A stretch of DNA of 64,000 nucleotides from positions 3,100,001-3,164,000 of the forward strand of contig NZ_CP102604.1 in the NCBI RefSeq assembly GCF_024707505.1. Reading direction: 5' to 3'. The position numbers and the translations under genes were made by a program. This document shows positions 48,359 through 63,386 of the stretch, piece after piece (within the stretch, counting starts at the first letter, position 1; each line of letters starts with the position of its first letter). The DNA is from Pantoea sp. SOD02. Its GTDB lineage: Bacteria > Pseudomonadota > Gammaproteobacteria > Enterobacterales > Enterobacteriaceae. Below the pieces are notes generated by a model, which did not search any database, was not told the origin of the DNA, and saw nothing but the letters and a program-made list of their open reading frames with translations.

Positions 48359-49714
48359 ATGTTGTCTAAATTTAAACGTAATAAACACCAACAACACCTC
48401 GCACAGCTGCCTAAACTGTCACAATCCGTGTCGGATCTGACGACGCTTTACTCGCCTGCCGAGTTTCGCGAAACCTTGCTGACGAAAATTGCCGCAGCAG
48501 AAAAGCGCATCTGTATCACCGCGCTGTATCTTGAAAATGATGACGGCGGGCGGGGAATAATGCAGGCGCTGTACGCAGCGCGTCAGGCACGTCCGGAGCT
48601 GGATGTCTGCATTCTTGTTGACTGGCATCGTGCGCAGCGTGGTCGCATTGGCGCCGCCCGCGGTGTGACCAATGCTGACTGGTATTGCGAAATGGCGGAT
48701 CAGCATCCGGATATCGCTATTCCGGTTTACGGCATTCCAGTTAACACCCGTGAAGCGCTCGGCGTGCTGCATCTAAAAGGGTTTATCATTGATGATACGC
48801 TGCTCTACAGCGGCGCGAGCCTGAACGATGTCTATCTACATCAGCATGATAAATACCGTTATGACCGCTATCAGCTGATCCGCAATCCACAGCTTACCGA
48901 TACCATGTATGCGTGGATCTGCGAAAATCTCAAAGAATCCGATGCGGTTAACCGCCTCGATAAAACTGAGCGCCCTTCCAGCCCGGAAATTAAGAACGAA
49001 ACGCGTCAATTCCGTCAGGAACTGCGCAGCTTTAACTATCAGTTTACCGGCAATGCAGATAATGAATCACTTGCCGTCACGCCACTGGTTGGCCTGGGCA
49101 AACGCAGTCTACTGAATAAAACCATTTTCCATTTGATGCCTTGCGCCGAGCGCAAGCTGACGTTGTGCACGCCCTATTTCAACCTGCCAGCTATTCTGGT
49201 GCGTAACCTGATTCATTTACTGCGTCAGGGCAAAGAGGTTGAGATCATCATTGGCGACAAAACCGCTAATGACTTCTACATCCCGCCAGAACAGCCGTTT
49301 AAGATTATCGGCGCGCTGCCTTATCTTTATGAGATCAACCTGCGTCGCTTCCTTAGCCGTTTGCAGTATTACGTCAATAACGGTCAGCTGACGGTACGCT
49401 TGTGGAAAGATGGCGAGAACAGTTATCACCTGAAAGGCATTTGGGTAGATGACGAATGGATGATGATCACCGGTAATAATCTCAATCCGCGCGCGTGGCG
49501 ACTGGATCTGGAGAATGCGGTCCTGATTCACGATCCGCTGAATCAATTGGCCGAACAGCGTGAAAAAGAGCTGGCGCTGATTCGTGAGCATACTTCCGTG
49601 GTGCAGCATTTTCGCGAGCTGGAAAGTATCTCGGATTATCCAGCGAAGGTGCGCAAGCTGATTCGTCGCCTGCGCCGTATCCGCATCGATCGTTTGATTA
49701 GCCGTCTGCTTTAG
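48359..49714 (+). CDS. pssA: Phosphatidylserine synthase
   Basis: The 451-residue enzyme belongs to the phospholipase D superfamily and makes phosphatidylserine from CDP-diacylglycerol and serine. Two HKD motifs are visible: HLKGFIIDD (near 131) and HLKGIWVDDEWMMITGNNLN (near 355). Basic N- and C-termini (KFKRNKHQQH; RRLRRIRIDR) fit peripheral attachment to membrane and ribosome. Start: ATG directly after a GTG, as in E. coli. Confidence 0.95.
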   Translation: MLSKFKRNKHQQHLAQLPKLSQSVSDLTTLYSPAEFRETLLTKIAAAEKRICITALYLENDDGGRGIMQALYAARQARPELDVCILVDWHRAQRGRIGAARGVTNADWYCEMADQHPDIAIPVYGIPVNTREALGVLHLKGFIIDDTLLYSGASLNDVYLHQHDKYRYDRYQLIRNPQLTDTMYAWICENLKESDAVNRLDKTERPSSPEIKNETRQFRQELRSFNYQFTGNADNESLAVTPLVGLGKRSLLNKTIFHLMPCAERKLTLCTPYFNLPAILVRNLIHLLRQGKEVEIIIGDKTANDFYIPPEQPFKIIGALPYLYEINLRRFLSRLQYYVNNGQLTVRLWKDGENSYHLKGIWVDDEWMMITGNNLNPRAWRLDLENAVLIHDPLNQLAEQREKELALIREHTSVVQHFRELESISDYPAKVRKLIRRLRRIRIDRLISRLL

Positions 49715-49717
49715 CCG

Positions 49718-50038
49718 ATGCGTGCGCTCATCCTCTACGTGGTTTTGCTGTGTAGTGGATGTGCGCATGTCGCCCAGGATAACTGGACTGGCAAAGATAA
49801 AGCACAACACTACTTCTCTTCCGCTGTTCTGGCTGCCGCTGGTAGCGAAATTTCCCAGCATCAGAATCACAGCCACGGGCAGAATTTGCGTTTCGGCTTT
49901 CTGTTTTCGTTAAGTTTTGGTGTGGGGAAAGAATTATATGACAGCCGCTCGGCAGGGAGCGGCTGGAGTTGGAAAGATCTTAGCTGGGATGTCGCCGGTG
50001 CCGCCAGCGGTATCGCGCTGTGGAATCTCAGTCAGTAG
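49718..50038 (+). CDS. yfiM: Lipoprotein YfiM
   Basis: The 106-residue DUF2279 protein has lipobox L-C-S-G-C (C15). The WTGKDKAQHYFSSAVLAAAG and GSGWSWKDLSWDVAGAASG segments agree with E. coli YfiM. It begins three bases after pssA and is probably co-transcribed. Function unknown. The next gene, kgtP, is convergent and abuts it. Confidence 0.88.
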   Translation: MRALILYVVLLCSGCAHVAQDNWTGKDKAQHYFSSAVLAAAGSEISQHQNHSHGQNLRFGFLFSLSFGVGKELYDSRSAGSGWSWKDLSWDVAGAASGIALWNLSQ

Positions 50039-51343
50039 CTACAGCGCAATCCCCTTTCCTTTACGATGCAGCATCAGCGATACCAGGAATGCTAAAGCGC
50101 CCATTGCCGAAACATACCAGAAGAAGCTGGTTTCAATACCTTCCCTTTTCAGCAGCAAGGCTACGTATTCTGCCGAACCACCAAAAATAGCATTCGCCAC
50201 CGCATAGGAAAGCCCAACGCCCAACGCCCGGACTTCTGGCGGGAACATCTCGGCTTTCAGGATTCCACTGATCGCGGTGTAGAAACTGGTGATGATCAGC
50301 GCCAACATGATCAAAGCGAATGCCAGCCAACTGCTCTGCACATTTTGCAGCAGGATCAGAATCGGAACCGTGCAGATTGCTGCACCGGCACCGAAAATCA
50401 TCATTGAGGCTCGACGACCGATTTTATCTGACAGTGCGCCAACAATTGGCTGAATCAACATAAACACCAATAAGCAACCGGTCATTAATCCACTGGCACT
50501 GCGCGCATCCATCCCGGCGGTGTTCACCAGATATTTTTGCATGTAGGTCGTGAAGGTATAGAAGCTCAGCGAACCGCCTGCGGTAAAGCCCAGCACCATT
50601 AGAAACGCACGGGTGTGATTGCGCAGTAATCCCGTAATACTGCCGGCATCACGATGTTCGCGATGTTTTTTCTCTGAGGTTTCGTTGAGTGAACGACGCA
50701 ACCACAAAGCCACGACAGCCAGCGCCGCCCCGAGGAAAAATGGGATACGCCAGCCCCAACTGCGGAGTTCTTCATCGCTAAGAATCTGCTGCAAGACGAC
50801 GACGGTCAGCACCGCCAATAGTTGGCCGCCAATGAGCGTCACATACTGGAATGAGGCATAAAATCCTTTTCGTCCTTCCAATGCTACTTCGCTCATATAA
50901 GTGGCGCTGGTACCGTATTCCCCACCAACCGATAATCCCTGAAACATACGCGCCAGCAATAAAATCACGGGTGCGGCCAGGCCTATTTCGCCGTAGCCCG
51001 GTAGGCAAGCGATCACTAATGATCCCAGACACATCATGCACACTGAGATCAGCATTGATGCTTTGCGGCCATGACGATCAGCGATGTAGCCAAATAGCCA
51101 TCCACCGATCGGACGCATTAGAAAACCAGCAGCGAAGACGCCGGCAGTTTGCAGCAATTGGGTGGTGGTATCACCGCTTGGGAAGAAGACGTGGGCAAAA
51201 TAGAGTGAGAAGAAGGAGTAGACGTAGAAATCAAACCATTCGACTAAATTGCCGGAAGAAGCACCAACAATCGCCCAGATGCGCTTTTTACTGTCGGCTG
51301 CCGTTTCAGATAGTGCCACTTTTTGTTGTTGTGAGTCAGTCAT
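50039..51343 (-). CDS. kgtP: Alpha-ketoglutarate permease
   Basis: The 434-residue MFS transporter has twelve helices and metabolite:H+ symporter signatures: [40 protein letters not shown] (motif A) and [20 protein letters not shown]. It closely follows E. coli KgtP and sits in the same place beside pssA and an rrn operon. AGAGG precedes the ATG. Confidence 0.93.
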   Translation of the reverse strand: MTDSQQQKVALSETAADSKKRIWAIVGASSGNLVEWFDFYVYSFFSLYFAHVFFPSGDTTTQLLQTAGVFAAGFLMRPIGGWLFGYIADRHGRKASMLISVCMMCLGSLVIACLPGYGEIGLAAPVILLLARMFQGLSVGGEYGTSATYMSEVALEGRKGFYASFQYVTLIGGQLLAVLTVVVLQQILSDEELRSWGWRIPFFLGAALAVVALWLRRSLNETSEKKHREHRDAGSITGLLRNHTRAFLMVLGFTAGGSLSFYTFTTYMQKYLVNTAGMDARSASGLMTGCLLVFMLIQPIVGALSDKIGRRASMMIFGAGAAICTVPILILLQNVQSSWLAFALIMLALIITSFYTAISGILKAEMFPPEVRALGVGLSYAVANAIFGGSAEYVALLLKREGIETSFFWYVSAMGALAFLVSLMLHRKGKGIAL

Positions 51344-51529
51344 GCTTACCTCTTTTCCTTGCGAAGAATTAACGCCAAAGGATTCAGTAAAGCATCTATT
51401 AACTGGTTGCGGGAATTGTCTCTATTCCTGGATTACAAAATGTGACTACCAGGGAGTTTTTAGTGCAACTTTTTGCTGATTTTCATGCAAATTCAGTTAA
51501 CTACTGGATTTTATAAGCTATGTACAAAC

Positions 51530-51560
51530 GTAAAAAAGCCCCGAACTCTCGTTCGGGGCT
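51530..51560 (-). terminator. rrn operon terminator
   Basis: Stem AGCCCCGAAC/GTTCGGGGCT with a 4-base loop, followed on the minus strand by a run of T residues. It lies 14 bp beyond the 5S gene. Confidence 0.92.
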
Positions 51561-51574
51561 TCTTCACTTATTTG

Positions 51575-51694
51575 ATGCCTGGCAGTTCCCTACTCTCGCA
51601 TGGGGAGACCCCACACTACCATCGGCGCTACGGCGTTTCACTTCTGAGTTCGGCATGGGGTCAGGTGGGACCACCGCGCTAAAGCCGCCAGGCA
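51575..51694 (-). rRNA. rrf: 5S ribosomal RNA
   Basis: 120 nt. On the minus strand it starts TGCCTGGCGGC and ends CTGCCAGGCAT; the terminal helix and the internal CCCATGCCGAACTCAGAAGT segment match E. coli 5S. Confidence 0.97.
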
Positions 51695-51798
51695 AATTCT
51701 GCTGCAAAAACGAATAACATTCGCTTCCGCTAAATCTTTAATCCGTAAAACAAGCTGAAAATATCCGGTCTCTCAGACCAAAACGCCTCTGGCGTTGT

Positions 51799-54706
<2,908 letters not shown>

Positions 54707-54833
54707 TCACAACCCACAGGCGTTTTGCAACGCTGCAGACTGCAAGCATTTGAGAGACTCGAACATGTTGTTATTCATTTCTTATTACGGAGAAATGAAC
54801 CAACACGTCGTTTCAATTTTCAGCTTGTTCCGG

Positions 54834-54847
54834 ATTGTTAAAGAGCA
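54834..54847 (-). promoter_or_regulatory. boxA antitermination signal before 23S
   Basis: On the minus strand TGCTCTTTAACAAT, the conserved boxA in the spacer between tRNA-Ala and 23S rRNA. Confidence 0.8.
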
Positions 54848-54908
54848 ATAACTTCGCAATGTACCCGAGGATACATTCTGAAGTTAGTTATCAACGTGGG
54901 GTCGTTGA

Positions 54909-54984
54909 TGGTGGAGCTAAGCGGGATCGAACCGCTGACCTCCTGCGTGCAAGGCAGGCGCTCTCCCAGCTGAGCTATAGCCCC
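54909..54984 (-). tRNA. alaT: tRNA-Ala (TGC)
   Basis: 76 nt including encoded CCA. Starts GGGGCTATAGCTCAGC; anticodon loop CTTGCAC with TGC anticodon; ends GCTCCACCA. Confidence 0.97.
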
Positions 54985-55100
54985 ATAGAGTTTTGCAAAA
55001 CGCGTGCTTACCAGGAGAATTCTTTCAGGTTCGAGGCGTGTCGATACGAAGCATACTCAAGTATGCGAGCTATCGGCACAACGTGGAAACTGGAAGAATT

Positions 55101-55177
<77 letters not shown>

Positions 55178-55250
55178 GCAGGCGTTTTACGCTCTTCTTT
55201 AATTTCATCAGACAATCTGTGTGAGCACTGCGCGGGAAGGTATCTTCAGG

Positions 55251-56790
<1,540 letters not shown>

Positions 56791-56941
56791 AAGTTTGATT
56801 TGCTGAAACACGTTCAGCGATGCTCATCTGTAAAACGTCATAATGAATTTCATTATGTGTTCACTCGTGAGGCTTTGATATTTTTTACGTCCGGAGACGC
56901 TGATATCAATCCTGCGAGTGCCCACACAGATTGTCTGATAA

Positions 56942-56955
56942 ATTGTTAAAGAGCG
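56942..56955 (-). promoter_or_regulatory. boxA antitermination signal in the rrn leader
   Basis: Minus strand CGCTCTTTAACAAT, about 150 bp before the 16S gene. It is where the NusB/NusE/Nus complex loads in enterobacterial rrn leaders. Confidence 0.8.
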
Positions 56956-56994
56956 TTGCGAGCAGCGACTGAACCGTCTGTCGCGAGGTGGCGT

Positions 56995-57022
56995 ATACTA
57001 CGCTACTCTCCTTCGGAGTCAA
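56995..57022 (-). promoter_or_regulatory. rrn promoter P2
   Basis: Minus strand TTGACT, 16-bp spacer, TAGTAT, with a GC-rich region just downstream as is usual for stringently controlled rrn promoters. Confidence 0.65.
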
Positions 57023-57115
57023 ACACTTTTTTCAGCGTTTTCATCCGGCGGGATGAATTTCTTCACTCCCTGCTGAGCCGTCTGCGTTGCCGCTTTGCCG
57101 TCTCAGTGGTGGCGC

Positions 57116-57143
57116 ATTATAGGGAGTTCCTTTCGGCTGACAA
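57116..57143 (-). promoter_or_regulatory. rrn promoter P1
   Basis: Minus strand TTGTCA, 16-bp spacer, TATAAT followed by GCGCC. The 16-bp spacer and GC discriminator are hallmarks of rrn P1. The AT-rich upstream stretch (57144-57228) would hold UP-element and Fis sites. Confidence 0.8.
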
Positions 57144-57230
57144 GTGCTAATTTGAAGTTTTCGCGCAACCGCTCACTTTCCAGGCAATACGTTGCAAAAA
57201 GCAGCTGATTCTTGTGATAAGGCCAAAAAA

Positions 57231-57250
57231 AACGGGCCCGCAGGCCCGTT
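57231..57250 (-). terminator. clpB terminator
   Basis: AACGGGCC-CGCA-GGCCCGTT with a run of eight T residues on the minus strand, 15 bp after the clpB stop codon. Confidence 0.88.
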
Positions 57251-57264
57251 TTAATCGGAAGTGA

Positions 57265-59838
57265 TTACTGATGAGCAACAATCACATCATCTTTTACATC
57301 CATTTCGATGGTTTTTCCCGGAACCAAGGCACCAGAAAGAATCTGCTGTGCCAGCGGATTTTCAATCTGCTGCTGGATAGCACGTTTCAATGGACGCGCA
57401 CCATAAACCGGGTCATAGCCATTCTCGCCGAGCAGTTTGAGCGCCTCATCGGAGATATGCAGCTGATAGCCGCGCTCCTCAAGACGTTTATACAAACGTT
57501 GCAACTGAATCTGCGCAATGGAAGCAATGTGTTTTTCGCCCAATGGGTGGAACACCACCATGTCATCGATACGGTTGATAAACTCTGGGCGGAAATGCTG
57601 CCCCACAACCGTCATCACCACCTCTTTCATTTCCGCATAATCCAGAGAACCGAAACGTTCCTGAATAAGATCGGAGCCAAGGTTGGAAGTCATGATCACC
57701 ACGGTATTGCGGAAATCGACTGTACGCCCCTGTCCATCGGTTAAGCGACCATCATCCAGCACCTGCAACAGGATATTGAAGACATCAGGATGCGCCTTCT
57801 CCACCTCATCCAGCAAAATTACCGAATAAGGACGACGACGCACCGCTTCAGTCAGATATCCACCCTCTTCATAGCCGACATATCCCGGAGGCGCACCCAC
57901 CAGCCGCGATACCGAGTGTTTTTCCATAAACTCGGACATATCAATACGCACCATCGCGTCATCGCTGTCGAACAGGAAGTTAGCCAGCGCTTTACACAAT
58001 TCGGTTTTACCGACACCCGTTGGTCCAAGGAACAGGAAGGAACCAATTGGACGATTCGGATCCGACAAGCCGGCGCGGCTACGACGAATCGCATTCGAAA
58101 CCGCTTCTACCGCTTCGTTCTGACCGATAACCCGTGAGTGCAGCTCTTGCTCCATACGCAGCAACTTATCACGCTCACCTTCCATCATGCGTGCGACAGG
58201 AATCCCGGTCCAACGCGCCAGCACATCGGCAATCTCCACATCCGTTACGCGATTACGTAACAGCTTCATGGTTTTGCCTTCAGACTGCGTAGCAATGGCT
58301 AACTGTTTCTCAAGTTCCGGAATTTTTCCGTACTGCAGTTCAGACATCTGACCCAGGTCGCCAACACGACGTGCTTGCTCCATTGTCAGGCGCGCTTGTT
58401 CCAGCTCTGCTTTGATGTTCTGCGTGCCAGTTAAAGAGGCTTTTTCTGCTTTCCACTCTTCTTCCAGCTCAGCATATTCACGCTCTTTCTGGTCAAGTTC
58501 GCTTTCCAGCATTTCCAGACGCTTCAAGCTGGCATCATCAGACTCTTTCTTCAGCGCCTGCTGCTCCAGTTTTAACTGGATGATACGGCGCTCAAGGCGA
58601 TCAAGTGATTCTGGCTTCGAATCCATCTGTAAACGAATACTTGAAGCTGCTTCGTCTATCAGGTCGATGGCCTTATCCGGCAGTTGGCGATCAGAGATAT
58701 AACGGTGCGATAAAGTCGCCGCAGCCACAATCGCCGGATCGGTGATCTGCACATGGTGGTGCAGTTCATAGCGTTCTTTCAGTCCGCGCAGAATGGCGAT
58801 GGTATCTTCCACACTCGGCTCAGCAACAAAGACTTTCTGGAAACGACGTTCCAGCGCCGCATCTTTCTCAATGAACTGACGATACTCATTCAGCGTGGTT
58901 GCGCCGACACAGTGCAACTCACCGCGCGCCAATGCTGGTTTCAGCATGTTGCCCGCATCCATTGCACCATCGGCTTTACCGGCGCCAACCATGGTATGCA
59001 GTTCGTCGATAAACAGAATGACGTTGCCTTCCTGCTTCGCCAGGTCGCTAAGCACGCCTTTGAGGCGCTCTTCAAATTCACCACGATATTTGGCGCCCGC
59101 CACCAGCGAACCCATATCCAGCGCCAGCACGCGACGGCCTTTCAGCCCTTCCGGCACTTCACCATTGATGATGCGCTGCGCTAAACCTTCGGCGATAGCC
59201 GTTTTACCGACGCCAGGTTCACCAATCAGCACTGGGTTATTTTTGGTACGACGCTGCAACACCTGAATGGTGCGGCGGATTTCTTCATCACGACCAATCA
59301 CCGGATCCAGCTTTCCGAGTTCGGCACGCTCTGTAAGGTCGATGGTGTATTTTTTTAATGCCTGACGCTGATCTTCAGCCCCTTGATCGTTCACGCTGTC
59401 TCCTCCCCGTATTTGCTCGATGGCCTTAGAGAGTTTTTCCGACGTCGCGCCAGCTGATTTCAAAAGATCAGCCAGCGAACCACGTGAATCGAGGGCCGCC
59501 AATACAAATAATTCAGATGATATAAAGTTGTCGCCGCGCTTTTGCGCCAGCTTGTCGCACAAGTTGAGTACCCGAATCAGATCGGCTGATGGCTGTACAT
59601 CGCCATCGGTCCCTTCAACCTGCGGTAGCCGATTAATCGCTTGTTCAATGCTGGTACGCAGGCCAGCCACGTCGGCACCCGCTGCGCTGAGCAACGGACG
59701 CACCGATCCGCCTTCCTGATTGAGCAATGCGCTCATCAAATGAAGGGGTTCAATGAATTGATTGTCATGTCCCAGAGCAAGGGACTGTGCATCGGCAAGT
59801 GCCAGTTGAAATTTATTAGTAAGACGATCCAGACGCAT
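57265..59838 (-). CDS. clpB: Disaggregase chaperone ClpB
   Basis: The 857-residue protein equals E. coli ClpB in length. It has an N-terminal Clp-repeat domain (1-145), first AAA+ module with GEPGVGKT (about 206-213), a regulatory coiled-coil M domain (about 410-525, rich in Glu/Lys/Leu), and a second AAA+ module with GPTGVGKT (about 605-612) and [16 protein letters not shown]. With DnaK it resolubilises protein aggregates. GGGAGG sets the start at 59838. A heat-shock promoter stands upstream. Confidence 0.97.
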   Translation of the reverse strand: MRLDRLTNKFQLALADAQSLALGHDNQFIEPLHLMSALLNQEGGSVRPLLSAAGADVAGLRTSIEQAINRLPQVEGTDGDVQPSADLIRVLNLCDKLAQKRGDNFISSELFVLAALDSRGSLADLLKSAGATSEKLSKAIEQIRGGDSVNDQGAEDQRQALKKYTIDLTERAELGKLDPVIGRDEEIRRTIQVLQRRTKNNPVLIGEPGVGKTAIAEGLAQRIINGEVPEGLKGRRVLALDMGSLVAGAKYRGEFEERLKGVLSDLAKQEGNVILFIDELHTMVGAGKADGAMDAGNMLKPALARGELHCVGATTLNEYRQFIEKDAALERRFQKVFVAEPSVEDTIAILRGLKERYELHHHVQITDPAIVAAATLSHRYISDRQLPDKAIDLIDEAASSIRLQMDSKPESLDRLERRIIQLKLEQQALKKESDDASLKRLEMLESELDQKEREYAELEEEWKAEKASLTGTQNIKAELEQARLTMEQARRVGDLGQMSELQYGKIPELEKQLAIATQSEGKTMKLLRNRVTDVEIADVLARWTGIPVARMMEGERDKLLRMEQELHSRVIGQNEAVEAVSNAIRRSRAGLSDPNRPIGSFLFLGPTGVGKTELCKALANFLFDSDDAMVRIDMSEFMEKHSVSRLVGAPPGYVGYEEGGYLTEAVRRRPYSVILLDEVEKAHPDVFNILLQVLDDGRLTDGQGRTVDFRNTVVIMTSNLGSDLIQERFGSLDYAEMKEVVMTVVGQHFRPEFINRIDDMVVFHPLGEKHIASIAQIQLQRLYKRLEERGYQLHISDEALKLLGENGYDPVYGARPLKRAIQQQIENPLAQQILSGALVPGKTIEMDVKDDVIVAHQ

Positions 59839-59875
59839 AATTCCTCCCATTACAGGTCAAAATGCTACTGGAGAT

Positions 59876-59906
59876 TAAATGAGGTCATCCCTCAAATTTT
59901 TCAAGG
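59876..59906 (-). promoter_or_regulatory. Sigma-32 (heat-shock) promoter of clpB
   Basis: Minus strand CCTTGAAA, 14-bp spacer, CCTCATTTA, against the sigma-32 consensus CTTGAAA-N13/14-CCCCATNT. Position 38-68 bp before the clpB start fits known clpB promoters. Confidence 0.8.
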
Positions 59907-59964
59907 TTAATGACCTGAGTTGTGAGCAAAAAATACGCTAACTGGACCGTCTTGTGGCGTAAGG

Positions 59965-60693
59965 TTATCTCAGCCAAATCAAAGTTGCCATACGCCCGGT
60001 GATTCCGTCGCGTCGGTAGGAGAAAAAATCATCGCGCTCCTGGAAGGTACAACGCGTAGAACCACTGATGGAATGTACGCCGGCCGCTTGTAACCGCTGA
60101 CGAGCCAGCAGCCAAATATCGGCGAAGTATTTGTTACCTACCGGGCGGAAAGCTTCTTCCGCTTTTGAATCATGCGCCATAAACGCCGTTCTGACTTCCG
60201 GACCAACTTCAAATGCCTGTGGCCCAATTGCCGGACCAAGCCATGCATGAATGTCATGTGGCGAGCAGTGAAACTGTGACAACGTCTGTTCCAGCACGCC
60301 ATTACAGAGACCACGCCAACCCGAGTGCGCTGCAGCGACTTCACTACCATCCTTGCTACAAAACAGCACCGGCAAACAATCCGCCGTCATTACTGCGCAA
60401 ACAACCCCGCTTTCACGGGTGATGGCGGCATCTGCGCGCGGTAGAGGATCGCTGGCGGGTAAACGCGCAACCACTTGGCCATGAATCTGATCCAGCCATT
60501 GCGGCATTGCAGGTAGCGCCAGTTGCTCAACTAGATGTTGACGATTCTGAGCAACATGCGCTTCAGCGTCGCCAACGTGCCCACCAAGATTCAATGAATC
60601 CCAGGGGGCAGCGCTGACGCCGCCGTATCGCGTGGTGGAACATGCCCGAACATGCTGCGGCGCAGGCCAATCCGGGATGATCCATTCACTCAT
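59965..60693 (-). CDS. pgeF: Purine nucleoside phosphorylase/peptidoglycan editing factor (YfiH)
   Basis: The 242-residue multicopper-laccase-fold protein (DUF152) matches E. coli YfiH. The metal-ligand motifs are HGQVVARL, CAVMTADCLPVLF and AAAHSGWRGLCNGVLE, with a final YRRDGITGRMATLIWL. The E. coli protein removes misincorporated Ser or Gly from cell-wall precursors; homologues also act on nucleosides. The ATG at 60693 overlaps the rluD stop (ATGA). Confidence 0.92.
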   Translation of the reverse strand: MSEWIIPDWPAPQHVRACSTTRYGGVSAAPWDSLNLGGHVGDAEAHVAQNRQHLVEQLALPAMPQWLDQIHGQVVARLPASDPLPRADAAITRESGVVCAVMTADCLPVLFCSKDGSEVAAAHSGWRGLCNGVLEQTLSQFHCSPHDIHAWLGPAIGPQAFEVGPEVRTAFMAHDSKAEEAFRPVGNKYFADIWLLARQRLQAAGVHSISGSTRCTFQERDDFFSYRRDGITGRMATLIWLR

Positions 60694-61670
60694 AGCCAAT
60701 CCATCTGATCGCGGAACTCAAGGGTATCGGCTTTCAGCGCATCAATTAAATCGACCATATCCTGCGGCAACGGCGCGTGCCATTCCATCTCAATACCGGT
60801 AATGGGGTGATAGAGACGTAACATCGTGGCATGCAGCGCCTGGCGATCAAAACCACGTAGCGTAGTGATGAAAGCTTCAGATGCACCTTTTGGCGGACGT
60901 GGACGACCACCGTACAGCGGATCGCCCACCAGCGGATGGTTGATATGCGCCATATGCACACGAATCTGATGCGTACGACCGGTTTCGAGCCGTAAACGCA
61001 AACGCGTATGGGCACGGAAGTGCTCCATGATGCGATAGTGCGTGGTGGCCGGTTTACCCATCGGATGCACCGCCATGTGTGTGCGTTTGGTTGAGTGGCG
61101 CGCCATTGGCTGATCCACAGTACCGCCTGCGGTCATGGTGCCGATCGCTACAGCTTCATATTCACGCGTGATTTCGCGCAGCTGCAGCGTTTCAACCAGG
61201 TGAGTTTGTGCAGGAACAGTTTTCGCTACCACCATCAAGCCGGTGGTATCTTTATCCAGACGATGAACAATCCCTGCGCGAGGCACGTCAGCAATCGGTG
61301 GATAGTGATAAAGCAGTGCGTTAAGCACCGTGCCATCAGGATTACCGGCGCCTGGATGCACCACCAAACCGCGAGGTTTGTTGATAACCAGAATGTCGTC
61401 ATCTTCATAGACGATGTTCAGTGGGATGTTTTGCGCTTCCCAGCGTTGCTCTTCTTCGATCTCAGCATCAATCGAGACATGCTCACCGCCAAAAACTTTT
61501 TCTTTTGGTTTATCGATGATAGTGCCGTTGACGCTGACTCGGCGCTCAAGAATCCATTCTTTTATGCGAGAACGTGAATAATCAGGGAACAATTCTGCCA
61601 AAGTCTGATCTAAGCGTTGTCCAAGTTGTGCTTCGGACACCGTTGCGGTGAGTTGAACTTGTTGTGCCAT
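60690..61670 (-). CDS. rluD: 23S rRNA pseudouridine synthase RluD
   Basis: The 326-residue enzyme has an N-terminal S4 domain (about 18-80, RLDQTLAELFPDYSRSRIKE) and the RluA-type catalytic motif RAGIVHRLDKDTTGLMVVAK with catalytic Asp. It forms pseudouridines 1911, 1915 and 1917 in helix 69 of 23S rRNA. It is translationally coupled to pgeF and divergent from bamD. Confidence 0.95.
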   Translation of the reverse strand: MAQQVQLTATVSEAQLGQRLDQTLAELFPDYSRSRIKEWILERRVSVNGTIIDKPKEKVFGGEHVSIDAEIEEEQRWEAQNIPLNIVYEDDDILVINKPRGLVVHPGAGNPDGTVLNALLYHYPPIADVPRAGIVHRLDKDTTGLMVVAKTVPAQTHLVETLQLREITREYEAVAIGTMTAGGTVDQPMARHSTKRTHMAVHPMGKPATTHYRIMEHFRAHTRLRLRLETGRTHQIRVHMAHINHPLVGDPLYGGRPRPPKGASEAFITTLRGFDRQALHATMLRLYHPITGIEMEWHAPLPQDMVDLIDALKADTLEFRDQMDWL

Positions 61671-61800
61671 ATACAGCTTCTTCGTTAACGTTGGGTTTTC
61701 ACGGCGATGCCGTTTAATATAATGTGCTATCGTACCTGGTCATAACTGGGAGCTATACGGACAGCTTCTGCTACAACACTTTGAGGATAATCATTTCGTC

Positions 61801-62541
61801 ATGACGCGTATGAAACATCTGGTGGCTGCTGCCACACTGAGCCTGAGCCTGGCGCTTGTGGGTTGTTCTGGCTCATCAGATCCAGTCCCGGACAGCCCGC
61901 CGTCTGAAATTTACGCCACGGCCCAGCAAAAGCTGCAGGACGGTAACTTTAAAGCGGCGATTAAGCAACTGGAAGCACTGGATAACCGCTATCCATTTGG
62001 TCCTTACTCGCAGCAAGTACAGCTGGATTTGATCTACGCGTATTACAAAAATGCCGATCTGCCACTGGCGCAAGCCGCTATATCTCGCTTTATGCGTCTC
62101 AATCCAACCCATCCGAATATCGACTATGTCATCTATATGAAAGGTCTGACGGATATGGCGCTGGATGATTCTGCACTGCAGGGCTTCTTCGGTATCGATC
62201 GTTCCGATCGTGATCCGACGCACGCTCGTGATGCTTTCCGTGACTTCTCGCAATTACTGCGCGGTTATCCAAACAGCCAATATGCTGCGGATGCGCAGAA
62301 ACGTTTGGCATTCCTGAAAGAGCGCCTGGCGAAGTATGAACTCTCGGTGGCGCAATTCTATACCAAGCGCGGTGCCTATGTCGCTGTTGTTAACCGCGTG
62401 GAAACCATGATGAAGGATTATCCGGATACTGAGGCGACGCATGAAGCGCTGCCGTTGATGGAAAATGCTTACCGCCAGCTGCAGTTGACGGCTGAAGCTG
62501 ACAAAGTAGCAAAAATCATTGCGGCAAATAATCAGTCCTGA
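61801..62541 (+). CDS. bamD: Outer-membrane assembly lipoprotein BamD
   Basis: The 246-residue lipoprotein has lipobox A-L-V-G-C (C22) and five TPR-like helical repeats. The highly conserved [20 protein letters not shown] and [17 protein letters not shown] stretches are as in E. coli. It is the essential partner of BamA in inserting outer-membrane beta-barrels. Confidence 0.96.
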   Translation: MTRMKHLVAAATLSLSLALVGCSGSSDPVPDSPPSEIYATAQQKLQDGNFKAAIKQLEALDNRYPFGPYSQQVQLDLIYAYYKNADLPLAQAAISRFMRLNPTHPNIDYVIYMKGLTDMALDDSALQGFFGIDRSDRDPTHARDAFRDFSQLLRGYPNSQYAADAQKRLAFLKERLAKYELSVAQFYTKRGAYVAVVNRVETMMKDYPDTEATHEALPLMENAYRQLQLTAEADKVAKIIAANNQS

Positions 62542-62559
62542 TTATGACACCCACAAAAA

Positions 62560-62584
62560 AGCAGCCCATGAGGCTGCTTTTTTT
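62560..62584 (+). terminator. bamD terminator
   Basis: GCAGCC-CATGA-GGCTGC with seven T residues; preceded by AAAAAA. Confidence 0.88.
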
Positions 62585-62738
62585 ATGTCATTTAGTAGAT
62601 AACTCAGCAATTTTAGAGATTTATCGCTGCGGTTATCCATTCAATCATGCGCCCTTCCGCACTCGTCTTCAAGCATTTCCGGCTACTTTCCCGGCCTTTC
62701 TCACAATTAAGCGGCATTGACAAAAAGTGACATTTCAA

Positions 62739-62780
62739 TGTGATTTAGATCACACATTTTCTTAATATCCGCGGTATGCT
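62739..62780 (+). promoter_or_regulatory. CRP site and -10 of the raiA promoter
   Basis: TGTGA-TTTAGA-TCACA (62739-62754) is a perfect CRP half-site pair. TATGCT at 62775-62780 serves as -10. The implied start near 62788 places the CRP centre at about -41.5, a class II activation geometry. CRP control of raiA is known in E. coli. Confidence 0.75.
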
Positions 62781-62817
62781 GGTCCTACCCAGACGGAAAT
62801 GACAGAGAGGTTTAACT

Positions 62818-63144
62818 ATGATTCTGAACATTACCAGCAAACAAATGGAAATCACCGAGGCCATCCGTAACCACGTTGAAGAGCGTCTCGCCAAGCTGGA
62901 AAAATGGCAAACACATCTGATAAACCCTCACATTGTGTTATCGAAAGAGCCGAAGGAGTTTGTGGCTGATGCCACCATTAATACCCCTAACGGAACGCTG
63001 GTTGCCAGTGCGAAACATGATGATATGTACACGGCCATCAATGACTTGATTGCCAAGCTGGAGCGACAACTTAATAAAGCGCAACATAAACCCGAAGCAC
63101 GTCGCGCCAATAGTAGTGTGAAAGATTTTCTTCCTACGGAATAA
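62818..63144 (+). CDS. raiA: Ribosome-associated inhibitor RaiA (YfiA)
   Basis: The 108-residue protein is a short hibernation-factor-type protein matching E. coli RaiA (113 residues): [60 protein letters not shown]. It binds the 30S A and P sites in stationary phase. GAGAGG precedes the ATG. The C-terminus is a few residues shorter than in E. coli. Confidence 0.95.
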   Translation: MILNITSKQMEITEAIRNHVEERLAKLEKWQTHLINPHIVLSKEPKEFVADATINTPNGTLVASAKHDDMYTAINDLIAKLERQLNKAQHKPEARRANSSVKDFLPTE

Positions 63145-63159
63145 ACAAACATCTTTAGT

Positions 63160-63184
63160 AACGCGCCTTCGGGCGCGTTTTTTA
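63160..63184 (+). terminator. raiA terminator
   Basis: AACGCGCC-TTCG-GGCGCGTT followed by TTTTA. Confidence 0.9.
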
Positions 63185-63241
63185 TTGACAGCTTTAAATC
63201 ACTGCGGTTACTCTCAAGCCACTTCATTTATGGAAACAACC

Positions 63242-63289
63242 ATGAAACATCTGCCGTTCTTCTTCGCATTCTTTTTTACCTTCCCCTGA
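63242..63289 (+). CDS. pheL: pheA leader peptide
   Basis: A 15-codon [18 protein letters not shown], containing seven Phe codons. Stalling at these codons when charged tRNA-Phe is scarce prevents formation of the attenuator stem downstream and permits pheA transcription. One residue differs from the E. coli leader (Leu4 for Ile). Confidence 0.97.
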   Translation: MKHLPFFFAFFFTFP

Positions 63290-63336
63290 TTGGGAGGCGA
63301 TTCGTCATGTGAAAATGAATGCGAAGACGAACAACA

Positions 63337-63362
63337 AAGCCTCCCAAATGGGAGGCTTTTTT
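63337..63362 (+). terminator. pheA attenuator
   Basis: AAGCCTCCC-AAAT-GGGAGGCTT followed by T residues, between pheL and pheA. Upstream GGGAGGCGA within 63294-63302 can pair with the left arm, giving the usual alternative antiterminator. Confidence 0.92.
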
Positions 63363-63386
63363 ATTGGACATTTACAGGTGAGCCCT